This document shows positions 16,163-24,707 of a stretch of 64,000 bases of DNA, piece after piece. The position numbers were made by a program, and so were the translations under genes. Within the stretch, counting starts at the first letter, position 1. Every line of letters starts with the position of its first letter. The stretch is from W1P20-047 sp045118335 (GTDB lineage: Bacteria; Actinomycetota; Coriobacteriia; Coriobacteriales; Eggerthellaceae): NCBI GenBank assembly GCA_045118335.1, contig JBGUXY010000038.1:1-64000 (forward strand), in the 5' to 3' direction. Under the pieces are notes generated by a model. It saw nothing but the letters and a program-made list of their open reading frames with translations, was not told the DNA's origin and ran no database searches.

Positions 16163-18676
16163 ATGTGGGCTTGTCACGATTCGCGAAGCATCGAATATCG
16201 ATCGCCTTATGGTGCCATGCAGCTTGGCACATCGGTAACGCTGATAATTGACCTATGGGATGCACCAGGCGCCACCGTCTCGCTGAGGACCTGGGTCGAT
16301 GAATCTGGCGAAAGCATATATCCGATGACCGCCGATGACGGACCAGACGGTGCCGTGCGATATCGAGCCGTGCTTTCTCCCGAATGCGCCGGTATCGTGT
16401 GGTACCACTTCATCATCGTGCAAGCAGATGGCCACATGGTGCGCTATGGCGCATGTGATGGCAAAACCGGCGGCAAGGGACAACTGCGCGACTGGGAACC
16501 GCCCAGCTTCCAGCTGACCGTGTACGACCCACAAGGTTGCTTCCCATCGCGTGACGAGCAGGATTTCCGCAATAGCCAATCGCTCATGAAGCCGATTGCC
16601 GAATTCCTTCTGGGACAGCTTTCGGCACCCATCTTGGCTGAAACGATCGAAGCGTTACGCGAGAACTATTCCGATGACATCTTCCGCAATGCCCTCGCCT
16701 TCCTAGACGGCTTGAGCGACGAGCAATTGCTGGTGATGCTCAGCGGCCTCTCGGTTGACGAGCTTACCACCGATGAGGATGGGAAGCCGATACTGGACGG
16801 CCACCATGCAGGCGTCGCAAAGGGGCGTCTGTGGTGCGCGAGCCTGTTGCAGATGCTTTCGCCGAGCAACGCGAAGCCAGCGATCGTGCTCGCAGATGAG
16901 CCTGCGCATACGGACCAAGACTGCGAGAACATCCTGTGCAACGCATGGGACTTGCGCAACTCGCTTTCCCCCTGTACAGACGGATCGTTTACGTGCTTCG
17001 CGGCAAATGACGACGTACTGGGCTTGTGGCGCAATGGCGCCGATGGAACTTGCGTCTGCCTTTTGGTGAACGGCTCGCTTCGCGATGCGCACGACGTGTT
17101 CGTGCCCATGTGTGGCGAAGAGGTGTCAGACGTTGTCGGTGGCTATAGCGTACCCGTGCGCGATGCAGACGATGTGGGCGAACACACCCACAACCTGCCC
17201 TTCGCTCGACGCTATGCGCAGGCGCACCTGTACCAGATTGGCTCGACTGTACTGTACTTCCATCCCAAACAGCAACTTCAAAAGCCAATGGAACCCGGGC
17301 TGGGCGTGCTCGCGCATATCACGAGTCTTCCCGCACCAGCTGGAATGCCGGGTACTTTGGGCGCACCGTCACGGGCGTTCGTGGATTGGCTCGCACAGGC
17401 TGGCACACGCTATTGGCAGGTGCTACCAGCCAACCCCACCGACGAATTCGGAAGCCCTTATGCGGGTATCAGTGCATTTGCGGGCAATACGCTGCTGATG
17501 GAGGGCTCCTCGAAACAGGCAAGCGAAGATTGCGACACTGACGATGCCGCCGACCGCGACCCCATCGCATACCATACGTTCTGCGAGCGCGAAGCCGACT
17601 GGCTGGAACCATACGCAGCTTTCATGGCCATCCGCCAAAAGCTGGCTCCACGACCTGGATCGGAGACATCGAAGAATGCATCCGAGAACGCAGCCATCCC
17701 CATCGCATGGCAAGACTGGCCCAAAAAGTATCGCCGCTTCAACCCGGCGATCATAGAGAAAGACCCTGAACTGCGCGCCTATGCCGAACGATGGCGCCGT
17801 GCTCAATTCTCCTTCGAGTGTCAATGGAAAGAGCTGCGCGACTACGCCAACGAGCGCGGCGTGCAAATCGTCGGTGACATGCCCATATACGTCAGCGCTG
17901 ACAGCGCCGACGTTTGGGCAAACCCCGAGCTGTTCCAGCTGGAACCCGACGGACGACCCGCCATGGTGGCGGGCTGTCCGCCCGACGCCTTCGCCGAGGA
18001 AGGGCAGATCTGGGGAAACCCGATCTACGACTGGAGCGCCGCGCGGAAGGATGGCTACACATGGTGGCTTCGTCGGCTGCAGCGGGCATTCGAGCTCTAC
18101 GACTTCGTGCGTCTTGACCACTTCATCGGGTTCATGCGTTATTTCCGCATCCCACAGGGCGAAAAGGCTACGGAAGGAACGTATCGCCCAGGTCCAGGAA
18201 TCGATCTTTTCCGCACCGCCTTCGATACGTTCGGGCCTTTGCCTGTCATCGCCGAAGACCTGGGGTCCATCACGCCTGCTGTGCGCGCATTGGTCGCCGA
18301 ATGCGGGTTTCCCGGCATGGACATCGTCCAGTTCGTGGATGGCGGCGACCCGCTTTCGGGATACCGACCGCGCCCCGAAAAGATAGCGTACACGGGCACG
18401 CACGACAACCAGACGCTCGTCGGCTACGCCCAGCAGCGCTATCCCGACTTGGACGCCGAAGAAGCAGCCGCGAAGCTGATGGAGGAAGTTGCCACGAGCT
18501 CAGCATCCGTAGCCATACTACCTCTGCAAGACCTGATGGGGCTCGATGACGATGCCCGCATGAACACGCCGGGCACTTCGAAGGGTAACTGGACATGGCA
18601 GGCCGAAGAAGACGCTCTACAGCAAGCCTTGCCGACCCTGCGCCATCTCGTCGAATTGAAAAGCACCCCGCGCTAG
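16163..18676 (+). CDS. malQ: 4-alpha-glucanotransferase (GH77) with N-terminal amylase-type domains
   Basis: An 837-residue protein. I chose ATG 16163 (ATGGAG 7 bases upstream); the frame is open upstream without a ribosome site. Residues about 375-837 are a GH77 disproportionating enzyme: 'GVLAHITSLPAP' start, nucleophile Asp in 'FVRLDHFIGF' (about 651), acid/base Glu in 'VIAEDLG' (about 698) and Asp in 'GTHDNQT' (about 747). It transfers maltooligosaccharides between glucans. Residues 1-120 resemble the N-terminal beta-sandwich of the GH13 protein at 22.5-24.7 kb ('EYRSPYGAMQLGTSV'), and about 250-370 the C-terminal sandwich of an alpha-amylase. The amylase barrel expected between them is missing. 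It opens the glucan locus, on the opposite strand to the glg genes. Confidence 0.9.
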   Translation: MWACHDSRSIEYRSPYGAMQLGTSVTLIIDLWDAPGATVSLRTWVDESGESIYPMTADDGPDGAVRYRAVLSPECAGIVWYHFIIVQADGHMVRYGACDGKTGGKGQLRDWEPPSFQLTVYDPQGCFPSRDEQDFRNSQSLMKPIAEFLLGQLSAPILAETIEALRENYSDDIFRNALAFLDGLSDEQLLVMLSGLSVDELTTDEDGKPILDGHHAGVAKGRLWCASLLQMLSPSNAKPAIVLADEPAHTDQDCENILCNAWDLRNSLSPCTDGSFTCFAANDDVLGLWRNGADGTCVCLLVNGSLRDAHDVFVPMCGEEVSDVVGGYSVPVRDADDVGEHTHNLPFARRYAQAHLYQIGSTVLYFHPKQQLQKPMEPGLGVLAHITSLPAPAGMPGTLGAPSRAFVDWLAQAGTRYWQVLPANPTDEFGSPYAGISAFAGNTLLMEGSSKQASEDCDTDDAADRDPIAYHTFCEREADWLEPYAAFMAIRQKLAPRPGSETSKNASENAAIPIAWQDWPKKYRRFNPAIIEKDPELRAYAERWRRAQFSFECQWKELRDYANERGVQIVGDMPIYVSADSADVWANPELFQLEPDGRPAMVAGCPPDAFAEEGQIWGNPIYDWSAARKDGYTWWLRRLQRAFELYDFVRLDHFIGFMRYFRIPQGEKATEGTYRPGPGIDLFRTAFDTFGPLPVIAEDLGSITPAVRALVAECGFPGMDIVQFVDGGDPLSGYRPRPEKIAYTGTHDNQTLVGYAQQRYPDLDAEEAAAKLMEEVATSSASVAILPLQDLMGLDDDARMNTPGTSKGNWTWQAEEDALQQALPTLRHLVELKSTPR

Positions 18677-18690
18677 GCAACGAGCATGAA

Positions 18691-18721
18691 ATGGGGCGTT
18701 GTTTAAAAAACAATGCCCCAT
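18691..18721. terminator. Stem-loop after malQ
   Basis: ATGGGGC-G-TTGTT pairs with AACAA-T-GCCCCAT around an A-rich loop, 15 bp past the malQ stop. The run of T expected after a plus-strand terminator is weak, so function is probable rather than certain. The remaining sequence to 18934 shows a second weaker repeat of the same motif and no gene. Confidence 0.45.
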
Positions 18722-18934
18722 TGTTGAAAGGCTCGCAGCGTTAGTACGCTAGATTGCGGTGGGACGTTGGACTAAAAACAACGCTCCGCTGTTCGTTTCG
18801 GGATTGGAAACTCGGCAGATAAGACACGGGGGACCTCTTTCTGCATCCCATTCATCATAAAGAGCGTCGAGTTAAATGTGCCCTGCACGTGGTATAGCGT
18901 TAGAGTGGATTATCGCGATAGCGCAAGCAAAAGC

Positions 18935-19915
18935 TCACGAGCCGAACATCCACCGTTCAAGTTCGTAGCGTAGAGCGCTGCGTTGCACCGCCGCTTCAAA
19001 CACCGACGGACGCAGCCTCTTTTTCATGTGCTTTGCAGCCTCTTTCGCCACAGTCTCGAACTGGTTCTCGTTGAGCACTTGAGGGCTCGTGACTGTAATA
19101 ACCCGCCAGCCCATATGCTCGATACCCAGCTCCCGACCGACATCGCTATGCATATTGGCTGAACCGACATGTACTACGCCATGGTATTCGATATCGAGAT
19201 TGAAATCGGACCAACACAGATCGCCTTCGCAATGGCTTCTATTCGCAATGACACGTGCTTCGTCGTCAAGCTGAATAGTTGCGTTCATCTCGGGTTTCGG
19301 GAATCCATAGCCACCAAGCATCGCAGGAAGGCACAAGAGCATATAGACCATGGTTTCCATCGGCGAACGCGAATCGTCGACTACGTACTTAACAGCCCGT
19401 TTTGCCTTCGCCTTACCGTTGACCTTTCCGATACTATCGATAAACGCAGCGATTCTGCTTTCGCTGGTGAGCGGATTTGGTCTTTTGGGCATACCGTCAA
19501 GCGCGCTGGGATGGTTAACGCCTTTCGGCATCAATACATACTGGCCACACAGCTCGCATCCAAGAGCTATGAGCTGTTCAATTGGCAAAATCGGAGCCAT
19601 TTGCAAAAACACGAACTCTGGAGATGACACGTATACGTCTCCCATGCGATAAAACGCATTCGGGGGAAGGCGAGTTTGCCATGCATGACACGCAATACTG
19701 CTCGACCGCCGACGGAGGCCATCGTTGAACACGAGCACATCAACAGGACGACCAGGTATGACAAACGCCTCTGGGATCGAATCCATAACATCCGCTTTAC
19801 GAGAGGCGCAATCCTCTGTGCCGCTCACATGTGCAGTTGGTCCCAACTCAGAATCGAGCGGATAATGGTATCTCCAAAACGCGAGCGCCGTGTCGTGCGA
19901 TAAAAACGTCTTCAT
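18935..19915 (-). CDS. DUF559/Vsr-like (PD-(D/E)XK fold) protein of unknown role
   Basis: A 326-residue protein. Start at ATG 19915 because GTGGAGG precedes it; a GTG at 19927 is less likely. The N-terminus 'FLSHDTALAFWRYHYP' recalls the 'LSHxSAL' opening of AbiEi-like antitoxin proteins. The C-terminal 100 residues carry 'DFNLDIEYHG', a run with 'DVGRELGIEHMGWRVITVT', the order D..E..H...D..R...L...GW.V seen in DUF559 and Vsr nucleases. It may be a cryptic nuclease or a DNA-binding relative. This gene type recurs in Coriobacteria as I recall them. No partner lies adjacent; its upstream region holds four copies of a short repeat. Confidence 0.55.
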   Translation of the reverse strand: MKTFLSHDTALAFWRYHYPLDSELGPTAHVSGTEDCASRKADVMDSIPEAFVIPGRPVDVLVFNDGLRRRSSSIACHAWQTRLPPNAFYRMGDVYVSSPEFVFLQMAPILPIEQLIALGCELCGQYVLMPKGVNHPSALDGMPKRPNPLTSESRIAAFIDSIGKVNGKAKAKRAVKYVVDDSRSPMETMVYMLLCLPAMLGGYGFPKPEMNATIQLDDEARVIANRSHCEGDLCWSDFNLDIEYHGVVHVGSANMHSDVGRELGIEHMGWRVITVTSPQVLNENQFETVAKEAAKHMKKRLRPSVFEAAVQRSALRYELERWMFGS

Positions 19916-19978
19916 GAGCGCCTCCACCCCGATGTCTGGATAGGCATGTCTTGGATAGTATAGTTCGATTATGCCATT

Positions 19979-20213
19979 TTTTTCGTTTTGCTGACGATTT
20001 TAACAATTCGAGCTTGATAATTGACAATTTTTTCGCTTTGCTGACGATTCTATTGCACCCTATCCAATCCATGCAAATAGGACTATCTCCTGAACAGGGA
20101 TTATGCATTTTCACCGGTAAACATTACATGAGGATTCTCGCAAAATCGTCAGCAAAGCGAAATAAGTGGCAGAAAGTATCGCAAAAATTGAAGAATCGTC
20201 AGTAAATCGAATT
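19979..20213. repeat. Four copies of a 16-20 bp motif, two in each orientation
   Basis: TTTCG(C/T)TTTGCTGACGATT occurs at about 19980-19999 and 20030-20049, and its reverse complement at 20144-20162 and (diverged) 20193-20213. Copies in one orientation are 50 bp apart in both pairs. They lie 65-300 bp upstream of the DUF559-like gene on its promoter side. They could be operator sites or REP-like units. The rest of the 958-bp gap (19916-20873) holds two hairpins, a hexamer tract and no convincing gene; a 61-codon minus-strand frame at 20222-20407 lacks support. Confidence 0.7.
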
Positions 20214-20603
20214 AATTGACACTATGACTTTACTATTTCACTATATCCTAAGCGGAACAGCGCTTTTGCAATTGCAAAATGGCACCTCTCTTTATCGCAG
20301 TAAACATCATCTTGCCCCAGCGCATCCATGAAGACCGTTCGTACTTGGTTGAAGCGGTCCCTTACTGCAATCTTACAACGATGAATCGCTGAATGAGGCC
20401 CGCCCACCTCTTGCCAATGGAGCTAACGACATTGCAGAGCAATCGATAGTCATGGCATCGAACTCTCGAGTGTTCTTTGCCGTTTTCCATTTACGACCTT
20501 TTTATTACACGACGTGTTTTCCGCGAGCCGCTTTTGATCGGGATTGACGCTTTTCTGGCACACGGCGTGCCCAGCACTGTCGTTGTCGCGCTGCATTATA
20601 AAA

Positions 20604-20652
20604 GCGATGCCACACGGCATCGCATGTCCTTATGCACATTGTGCATAAGGAC
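20604..20652. repeat. Two adjacent stem-loops
   Basis: GCGATGCC pairs with GGCATCGC (20604-20623, loop ACAC), and right after it GTCCTTATGCAC pairs with GTGCATAAGGAC (20626-20652, loop ATT). Both stems are perfect. No T run follows on either strand, so they may be repeats or RNA structures rather than terminators. Confidence 0.6.
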
Positions 20653-20700
20653 GCTTTGACAAGTCCGCCAAAGACGAATGAATCGCATCGAAGGCCCTCC

Positions 20701-20769
20701 TCCATCTCCATCTCCATCTCCATCTCCATCCCCATCCCCATCCCCATCCCCATCCCCATCCCCATCTCC
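20701..20769. repeat. Hexanucleotide tract: five TCCATC then six CCCATC units
   Basis: Eleven uninterrupted hexamers in two sub-types run from 20701 to 20766 and are followed by TCC repeats. The tract ends about 30 bp upstream of where the -35 box of the C69 dipeptidase promoter would lie. Hexamer arrays change length by polymerase slippage, so it could tune expression. Confidence 0.9.
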
Positions 20770-20822
20770 TCCTCCGCCCCGTCTCTAACCCCAACTCTGT
20801 TTCTGCCGTTCTCACAGGACGG

Positions 20823-20828
20823 TATAAT
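20823..20828 (+). promoter_or_regulatory. -10 box of the C69 dipeptidase gene
   Basis: A consensus TATAAT, 46 bp before the chosen start codon. The hexamer 17 bp upstream, TTTCTG at 20800, is a weak -35 box. Confidence 0.5.
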
Positions 20829-20873
20829 GGATGCATTGTCTACAGTGGAATGCCGGCTGAAAGTGATGTGCGA

Positions 20874-22481
20874 ATGAAGCGGATTCGGCAAATCGTCGTG
20901 ACGGCGATGGTTTTCTGTTCTCTGGTTGCGTGCGGTGCGCAAACGGCCATGGCATGCACGAGCGTCTATGTTGGCTCCGAGGCAAGTGCCGATGGAACCA
21001 CCATCATTTCGAGGTCCAGCGATACCCCCGAAGTATGGGGCAACCACATCACCTTGACGGAGCGCGTGGATGGTGAGTCTGGACGGCAGATGCCAGTCGA
21101 TAGCAAAAGCACGGTATTCGCAGAGCTTCCCGAAACCACCTACAAGTATGTGGCTGCACCTTTCATGGAAAGCACCATGGTCGCAAACGACCTGGCAAAC
21201 GACGCAGGCGCGTGCACTAACGAATACGGCGTTGCCATAACGCTGTCTGTGACAGCCTTCTCCAACGAAGACGCCTTGAAGGCAGATCCGCTCATCGAAA
21301 CGGGATTGACCGAGAACACGGCTGCTGACCTGGTGATATGCCAAAGCAAAAGCGCCCGTGAAGCGGTCGATGTCCTCTTGTCGCTGATTGATGAATATGG
21401 TAGCAGCGAATGCAATGTCGCGCTGATCGCAGATCAGGAGGAAGCCTGGTACGTGGAAATGTACACGGGGCATCAGTATGCAGCGGTAAAGCTCCCGGCA
21501 GATAAGGTGTGCGCATTCGGAAACGAGTTCACCTTGGAGTACTTGTCTGATTACGAAGACTTCATCGTCTCGGAAAACCTGGAGAACCTGGCGAAAGAAA
21601 ACCAGTTCGCCGCATACGGCGAAAACGACGAACTGAATCTGCTCGATACTTATTCCGGGGAATCTGTCGCAATCAACTATAGCCATATGCGTACATGGAT
21701 CGGCCATCAGTTGCTGGCGCCGTCCAAGTTTTCCGATGATTATGCTCTCGAAGCAAGATATCCACTATGTTTCGAGGCAGATGAGCCGGTGAGCCTGTCA
21801 GATGTGTGTGCGGTGCTAAGGAACCGATACGAGGGGACGCAATACTGCCCGGACGAGACGGGCAGGATCGACATGCGCGTAATTGGAACCGACACGGCTT
21901 TGAACGTTCACGTCTTGCAGATCTATCCGAACCTGCCGACGGAAATGTCCTGTGTGATGTGGGAAAGCACTGGTCCTGCAATATACGGGGTATTCGTCCC
22001 CATATCGAATGCCGCAACCTCAATCAGCAAAGCCTACGAAAACGACCAACCCGCGAAGGATGCCGGCATGTTCGACGCAGAGCATTACCCGTATTACGCC
22101 TTCAAGGAGCTCACGACGCTGTGCGTGGAGCAGGATACCTGCGAGGTTTACGGCGCTCCCGTCCGCGATTACTGGCATAGCGCCGAGCAGGGAATGTTCG
22201 CCGGCATGCCTAAGGTCCTTACCCGCGCATCGGAGATGAAGGACAAGACCGCAGCAGCCGACTACATCACCAATTATTGCAACGATATGCAGGAGCAGGC
22301 CTTCCTTGATGCAAAATACCTGGTCAACGATGTTGTTATGACGCAGTCTCAGAACAGCAACACCTTGAAGATGCAAAGAGATCCGCAAACACACGAGATA
22401 CTCGACACACAACGGGTGCTCGATCCCATGGAGATAACCCTCGATGCCACGATATACGAAAAGGTGCCTGATACACCGTAG
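20874..22481 (+). CDS. Exported C69-family dipeptidase (PepD-like)
   Basis: A 535-residue secreted hydrolase. The start at ATG 20874 gives a standard signal peptide (MKRIRQ..., hydrophobic core, 'AQTAMA' cleavage) placed directly before Cys, which would become the N-terminal nucleophile of the mature enzyme: 'CTSVYVGSEASADG', with 'RSSDTP' a few residues later, is the family hallmark. An ATG at 20850 is in frame but has no ribosome site. C69 enzymes are Ntn-hydrolases that cleave dipeptides. The C-terminal 'ADYITNYCNDMQEQAF' is shared with a truncated copy at 39.5 kb. It ends 18 bp from the convergent GH13 gene. Confidence 0.88.
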   Translation: MKRIRQIVVTAMVFCSLVACGAQTAMACTSVYVGSEASADGTTIISRSSDTPEVWGNHITLTERVDGESGRQMPVDSKSTVFAELPETTYKYVAAPFMESTMVANDLANDAGACTNEYGVAITLSVTAFSNEDALKADPLIETGLTENTAADLVICQSKSAREAVDVLLSLIDEYGSSECNVALIADQEEAWYVEMYTGHQYAAVKLPADKVCAFGNEFTLEYLSDYEDFIVSENLENLAKENQFAAYGENDELNLLDTYSGESVAINYSHMRTWIGHQLLAPSKFSDDYALEARYPLCFEADEPVSLSDVCAVLRNRYEGTQYCPDETGRIDMRVIGTDTALNVHVLQIYPNLPTEMSCVMWESTGPAIYGVFVPISNAATSISKAYENDQPAKDAGMFDAEHYPYYAFKELTTLCVEQDTCEVYGAPVRDYWHSAEQGMFAGMPKVLTRASEMKDKTAAADYITNYCNDMQEQAFLDAKYLVNDVVMTQSQNSNTLKMQRDPQTHEILDTQRVLDPMEITLDATIYEKVPDTP

Positions 22482-22499
22482 GTAGTCGCGCCAGTTACA

Positions 22500-24674
22500 T
22501 TACCGCGCGTCCGTGGGAATCTGATAGTACACCGCGCTAAGCTGCGGTGCCTGCGCACGAATGATGCCATCTTGCAGTCGCGCGATAGGGGCAACGCTAC
22601 GACCACAAGCCTCGGAATCGAATAGCACCGTGCATGTCAAAGACTCGGTCATGACGGTCTGCGACAAAGTCCTTGGCAGCGCTACATCAACACTCGACAA
22701 GTCGACGACCACCTGCTCGGCCTTTTCGCCTCGGTTCGCGACAACGAGCAGCACATCGCTCTCATGCGCACGAAGCACGCACAATGCATCGGCCGTAGGG
22801 GCCATATAGAAGGTCGAGCCAATCTTGAGCGCATCCGAACGCTTGCGAAGTTGGCCAATAGCCTGGTAAAACGCCGTTAGGTCAATACCGCAATCGAAGC
22901 GCTTCGCCCGAGACGATTCGCTCCAGGGAACCGTACAGCGGCAGAAAGGGTCTCCCCCGCCGTGCAATCCCTTCTCGTCGCCGTAGTACAGACATGGCGT
23001 GCCGGGCAACGCATACAAAAGCGCTGCCACCATGCGTTGCGTTCGCGCCCCCACGTTATCCTGATCGGGTGTGATGGTGCGCATCATCCAAAGCTGCTCG
23101 GCTCGGGTCTCGTCCTTGAACGAACGGCCCAAAGCCAGCACGCTGCGCATGCGTTCCACATCATGTGATGAAAGCAGGTTCATCAGGCACCCGTGCATGG
23201 CGGGTGGATAATTCGTCATCTGGCATCTTAGAAACGCCACCAGCTGCAGCGCGTCCACGGTGTCTAGGGCAAACCCCAACAACGCATTGCGAAGCGGGTA
23301 ATTCATGACAGAATCCAGCGCCCGACCGAATGCATAGGTCCGCGGGATCCCATAGCTTGTCTTGGTGGTGGCGTCTTCCCACACCTCGCCTATTACCGCA
23401 GCTTGCGGATCTGCCCGCTTCACCGTGTCGCGCAGCAGGCAGAGCACGTCATCGGGAATCTCGTCAGCCACATCGAGCCGATACCCACGTGCACCACATG
23501 CCAGCCAATGAGGCAACACGCCCATATGGCCATCGCCGCCGAAGACGAATTGCTGCCAGGATGAGTCGCGTTCATCCACTTCGGGCAGAGTTGGATGCCC
23601 CCACCAGCACTTATAGGGCACACCGTTTTCCATCGGCGTGAAATCGTACCAACCGTAATAACGCGAATCCGGCCCCTGAGCCGCACCTGGCTCTTCATAT
23701 ATGCCGCCCATGTTGAAATAGCGGCTGTCATCGCCGGTATGAGAGAGCACCGCATCTAGCACGATAGATATGCCAAAGGATCTGGCCTCTTCCGCCAATG
23801 CCTTGAAATCGTCATTCGTGCCCAGCAGCGGATCGATGCACAGATAGTCTGCCGTGTCGTAACGATGGTTCGACCGTGCCTCGAACACTGGATTCAGGTA
23901 CAGCACCTCCACGCCCAACGACGCCAAGTACGCAAGCTTGCCACGGATACCCTCCAGCGAACCGCCGAAGAAATCCACCGGAGCATACACTTCCAGATCC
24001 CCCACGGTCGTATTCGCTCTCCATTCGGGAAACTCATCCCATGACGCGTGCATACGCACGGGTCTTCCCATACGCTCGTGGTAGCGTATGCCTTCCTCGC
24101 GCATGCCCATGGGCCCTTGGGCGAAACGATCGGGAAAGATCTGGTACATAACCGCACCGGTGAGCCAATCCGGTGTGGTGAACCTGGGGTCGTACACCGT
24201 TATCTGAAAGCCCCCGAGAGGCTCGGGCACTGTGAAGCGCCGCTCGGAACCCTGCTGCTTGCGGGCATATCGCCATCCGTCGCTGGTCCATCGGCCGTCT
24301 ACCTCAGCCCGAGCCAACTGCCCGAACGTGCTGCGGCCATCTGCACACGGCACATAGTAGAACACCTGGTCAGACGAAGTCTTAATTGCGAATGCATAGA
24401 ACAGCGCCTGCAGATTGCAGCCAGCATCGATCGTGCATGCAAATCCCATGCTGCAATCGTCCATATGCTGCTCATGCCAAAACAGACCCTCGGTGACGCC
24501 ATCGTGGGTGCCCACGAGCAGGCGCACCTCCCGCACCAGCGAGCGCACATCATCGCCCACGTACAGCACCAGCTGAACCTGCGACCCCACAGGAACCGCA
24601 CCGCAAGGCGAACGGAACCGCGTCAAGCACGGATCGTGCGAAACTGCCCACTTCAGCTGTTCGAAAACCCCCAC
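22500..24674 (-). CDS. GH13 alpha-amylase / neopullulanase-like glycosidase
   Basis: A 724-residue cytoplasmic amylase-family enzyme with no signal peptide. Start GTG 24674 has GAAAGG upstream. Residues 1-165 are a beta-sandwich of the CBM34/neopullulanase kind, then the GH13 barrel 'WLTGAVMYQIFPDRF'. All four regions are present: 'DAVLSHTG', nucleophile Asp in 'GYRLDVADE' (about 400), acid/base Glu in 'IGEVWED' (about 427) and 'SSHDVER' (about 500). It hydrolyses alpha-1,4 (perhaps also alpha-1,6) bonds in maltodextrins. It is the last gene of the minus-strand glucan cluster, 33 bp after glgP, so phosphorolysis and hydrolysis are likely co-expressed. Confidence 0.93.
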   Translation of the reverse strand: MGVFEQLKWAVSHDPCLTRFRSPCGAVPVGSQVQLVLYVGDDVRSLVREVRLLVGTHDGVTEGLFWHEQHMDDCSMGFACTIDAGCNLQALFYAFAIKTSSDQVFYYVPCADGRSTFGQLARAEVDGRWTSDGWRYARKQQGSERRFTVPEPLGGFQITVYDPRFTTPDWLTGAVMYQIFPDRFAQGPMGMREEGIRYHERMGRPVRMHASWDEFPEWRANTTVGDLEVYAPVDFFGGSLEGIRGKLAYLASLGVEVLYLNPVFEARSNHRYDTADYLCIDPLLGTNDDFKALAEEARSFGISIVLDAVLSHTGDDSRYFNMGGIYEEPGAAQGPDSRYYGWYDFTPMENGVPYKCWWGHPTLPEVDERDSSWQQFVFGGDGHMGVLPHWLACGARGYRLDVADEIPDDVLCLLRDTVKRADPQAAVIGEVWEDATTKTSYGIPRTYAFGRALDSVMNYPLRNALLGFALDTVDALQLVAFLRCQMTNYPPAMHGCLMNLLSSHDVERMRSVLALGRSFKDETRAEQLWMMRTITPDQDNVGARTQRMVAALLYALPGTPCLYYGDEKGLHGGGDPFCRCTVPWSESSRAKRFDCGIDLTAFYQAIGQLRKRSDALKIGSTFYMAPTADALCVLRAHESDVLLVVANRGEKAEQVVVDLSSVDVALPRTLSQTVMTESLTCTVLFDSEACGRSVAPIARLQDGIIRAQAPQLSAVYYQIPTDAR

Positions 24675-24707
24675 AGATACGACCTTTCAGGCACAGACAG
24701 GCGCTTC

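Noticed and set aside
20222..20407. Minus-strand 61-codon frame in the gap before the C69 gene
   Set aside because: No ribosome site and no recognisable family; left as non-coding.
20505..21707. Long minus-strand open frame of 400 codons opposite the C69 dipeptidase
   Set aside because: It reads through the hexamer tract (giving Gly-Trp/Met/Glu repeats) and lies opposite a clear signal-peptide enzyme with family motifs.
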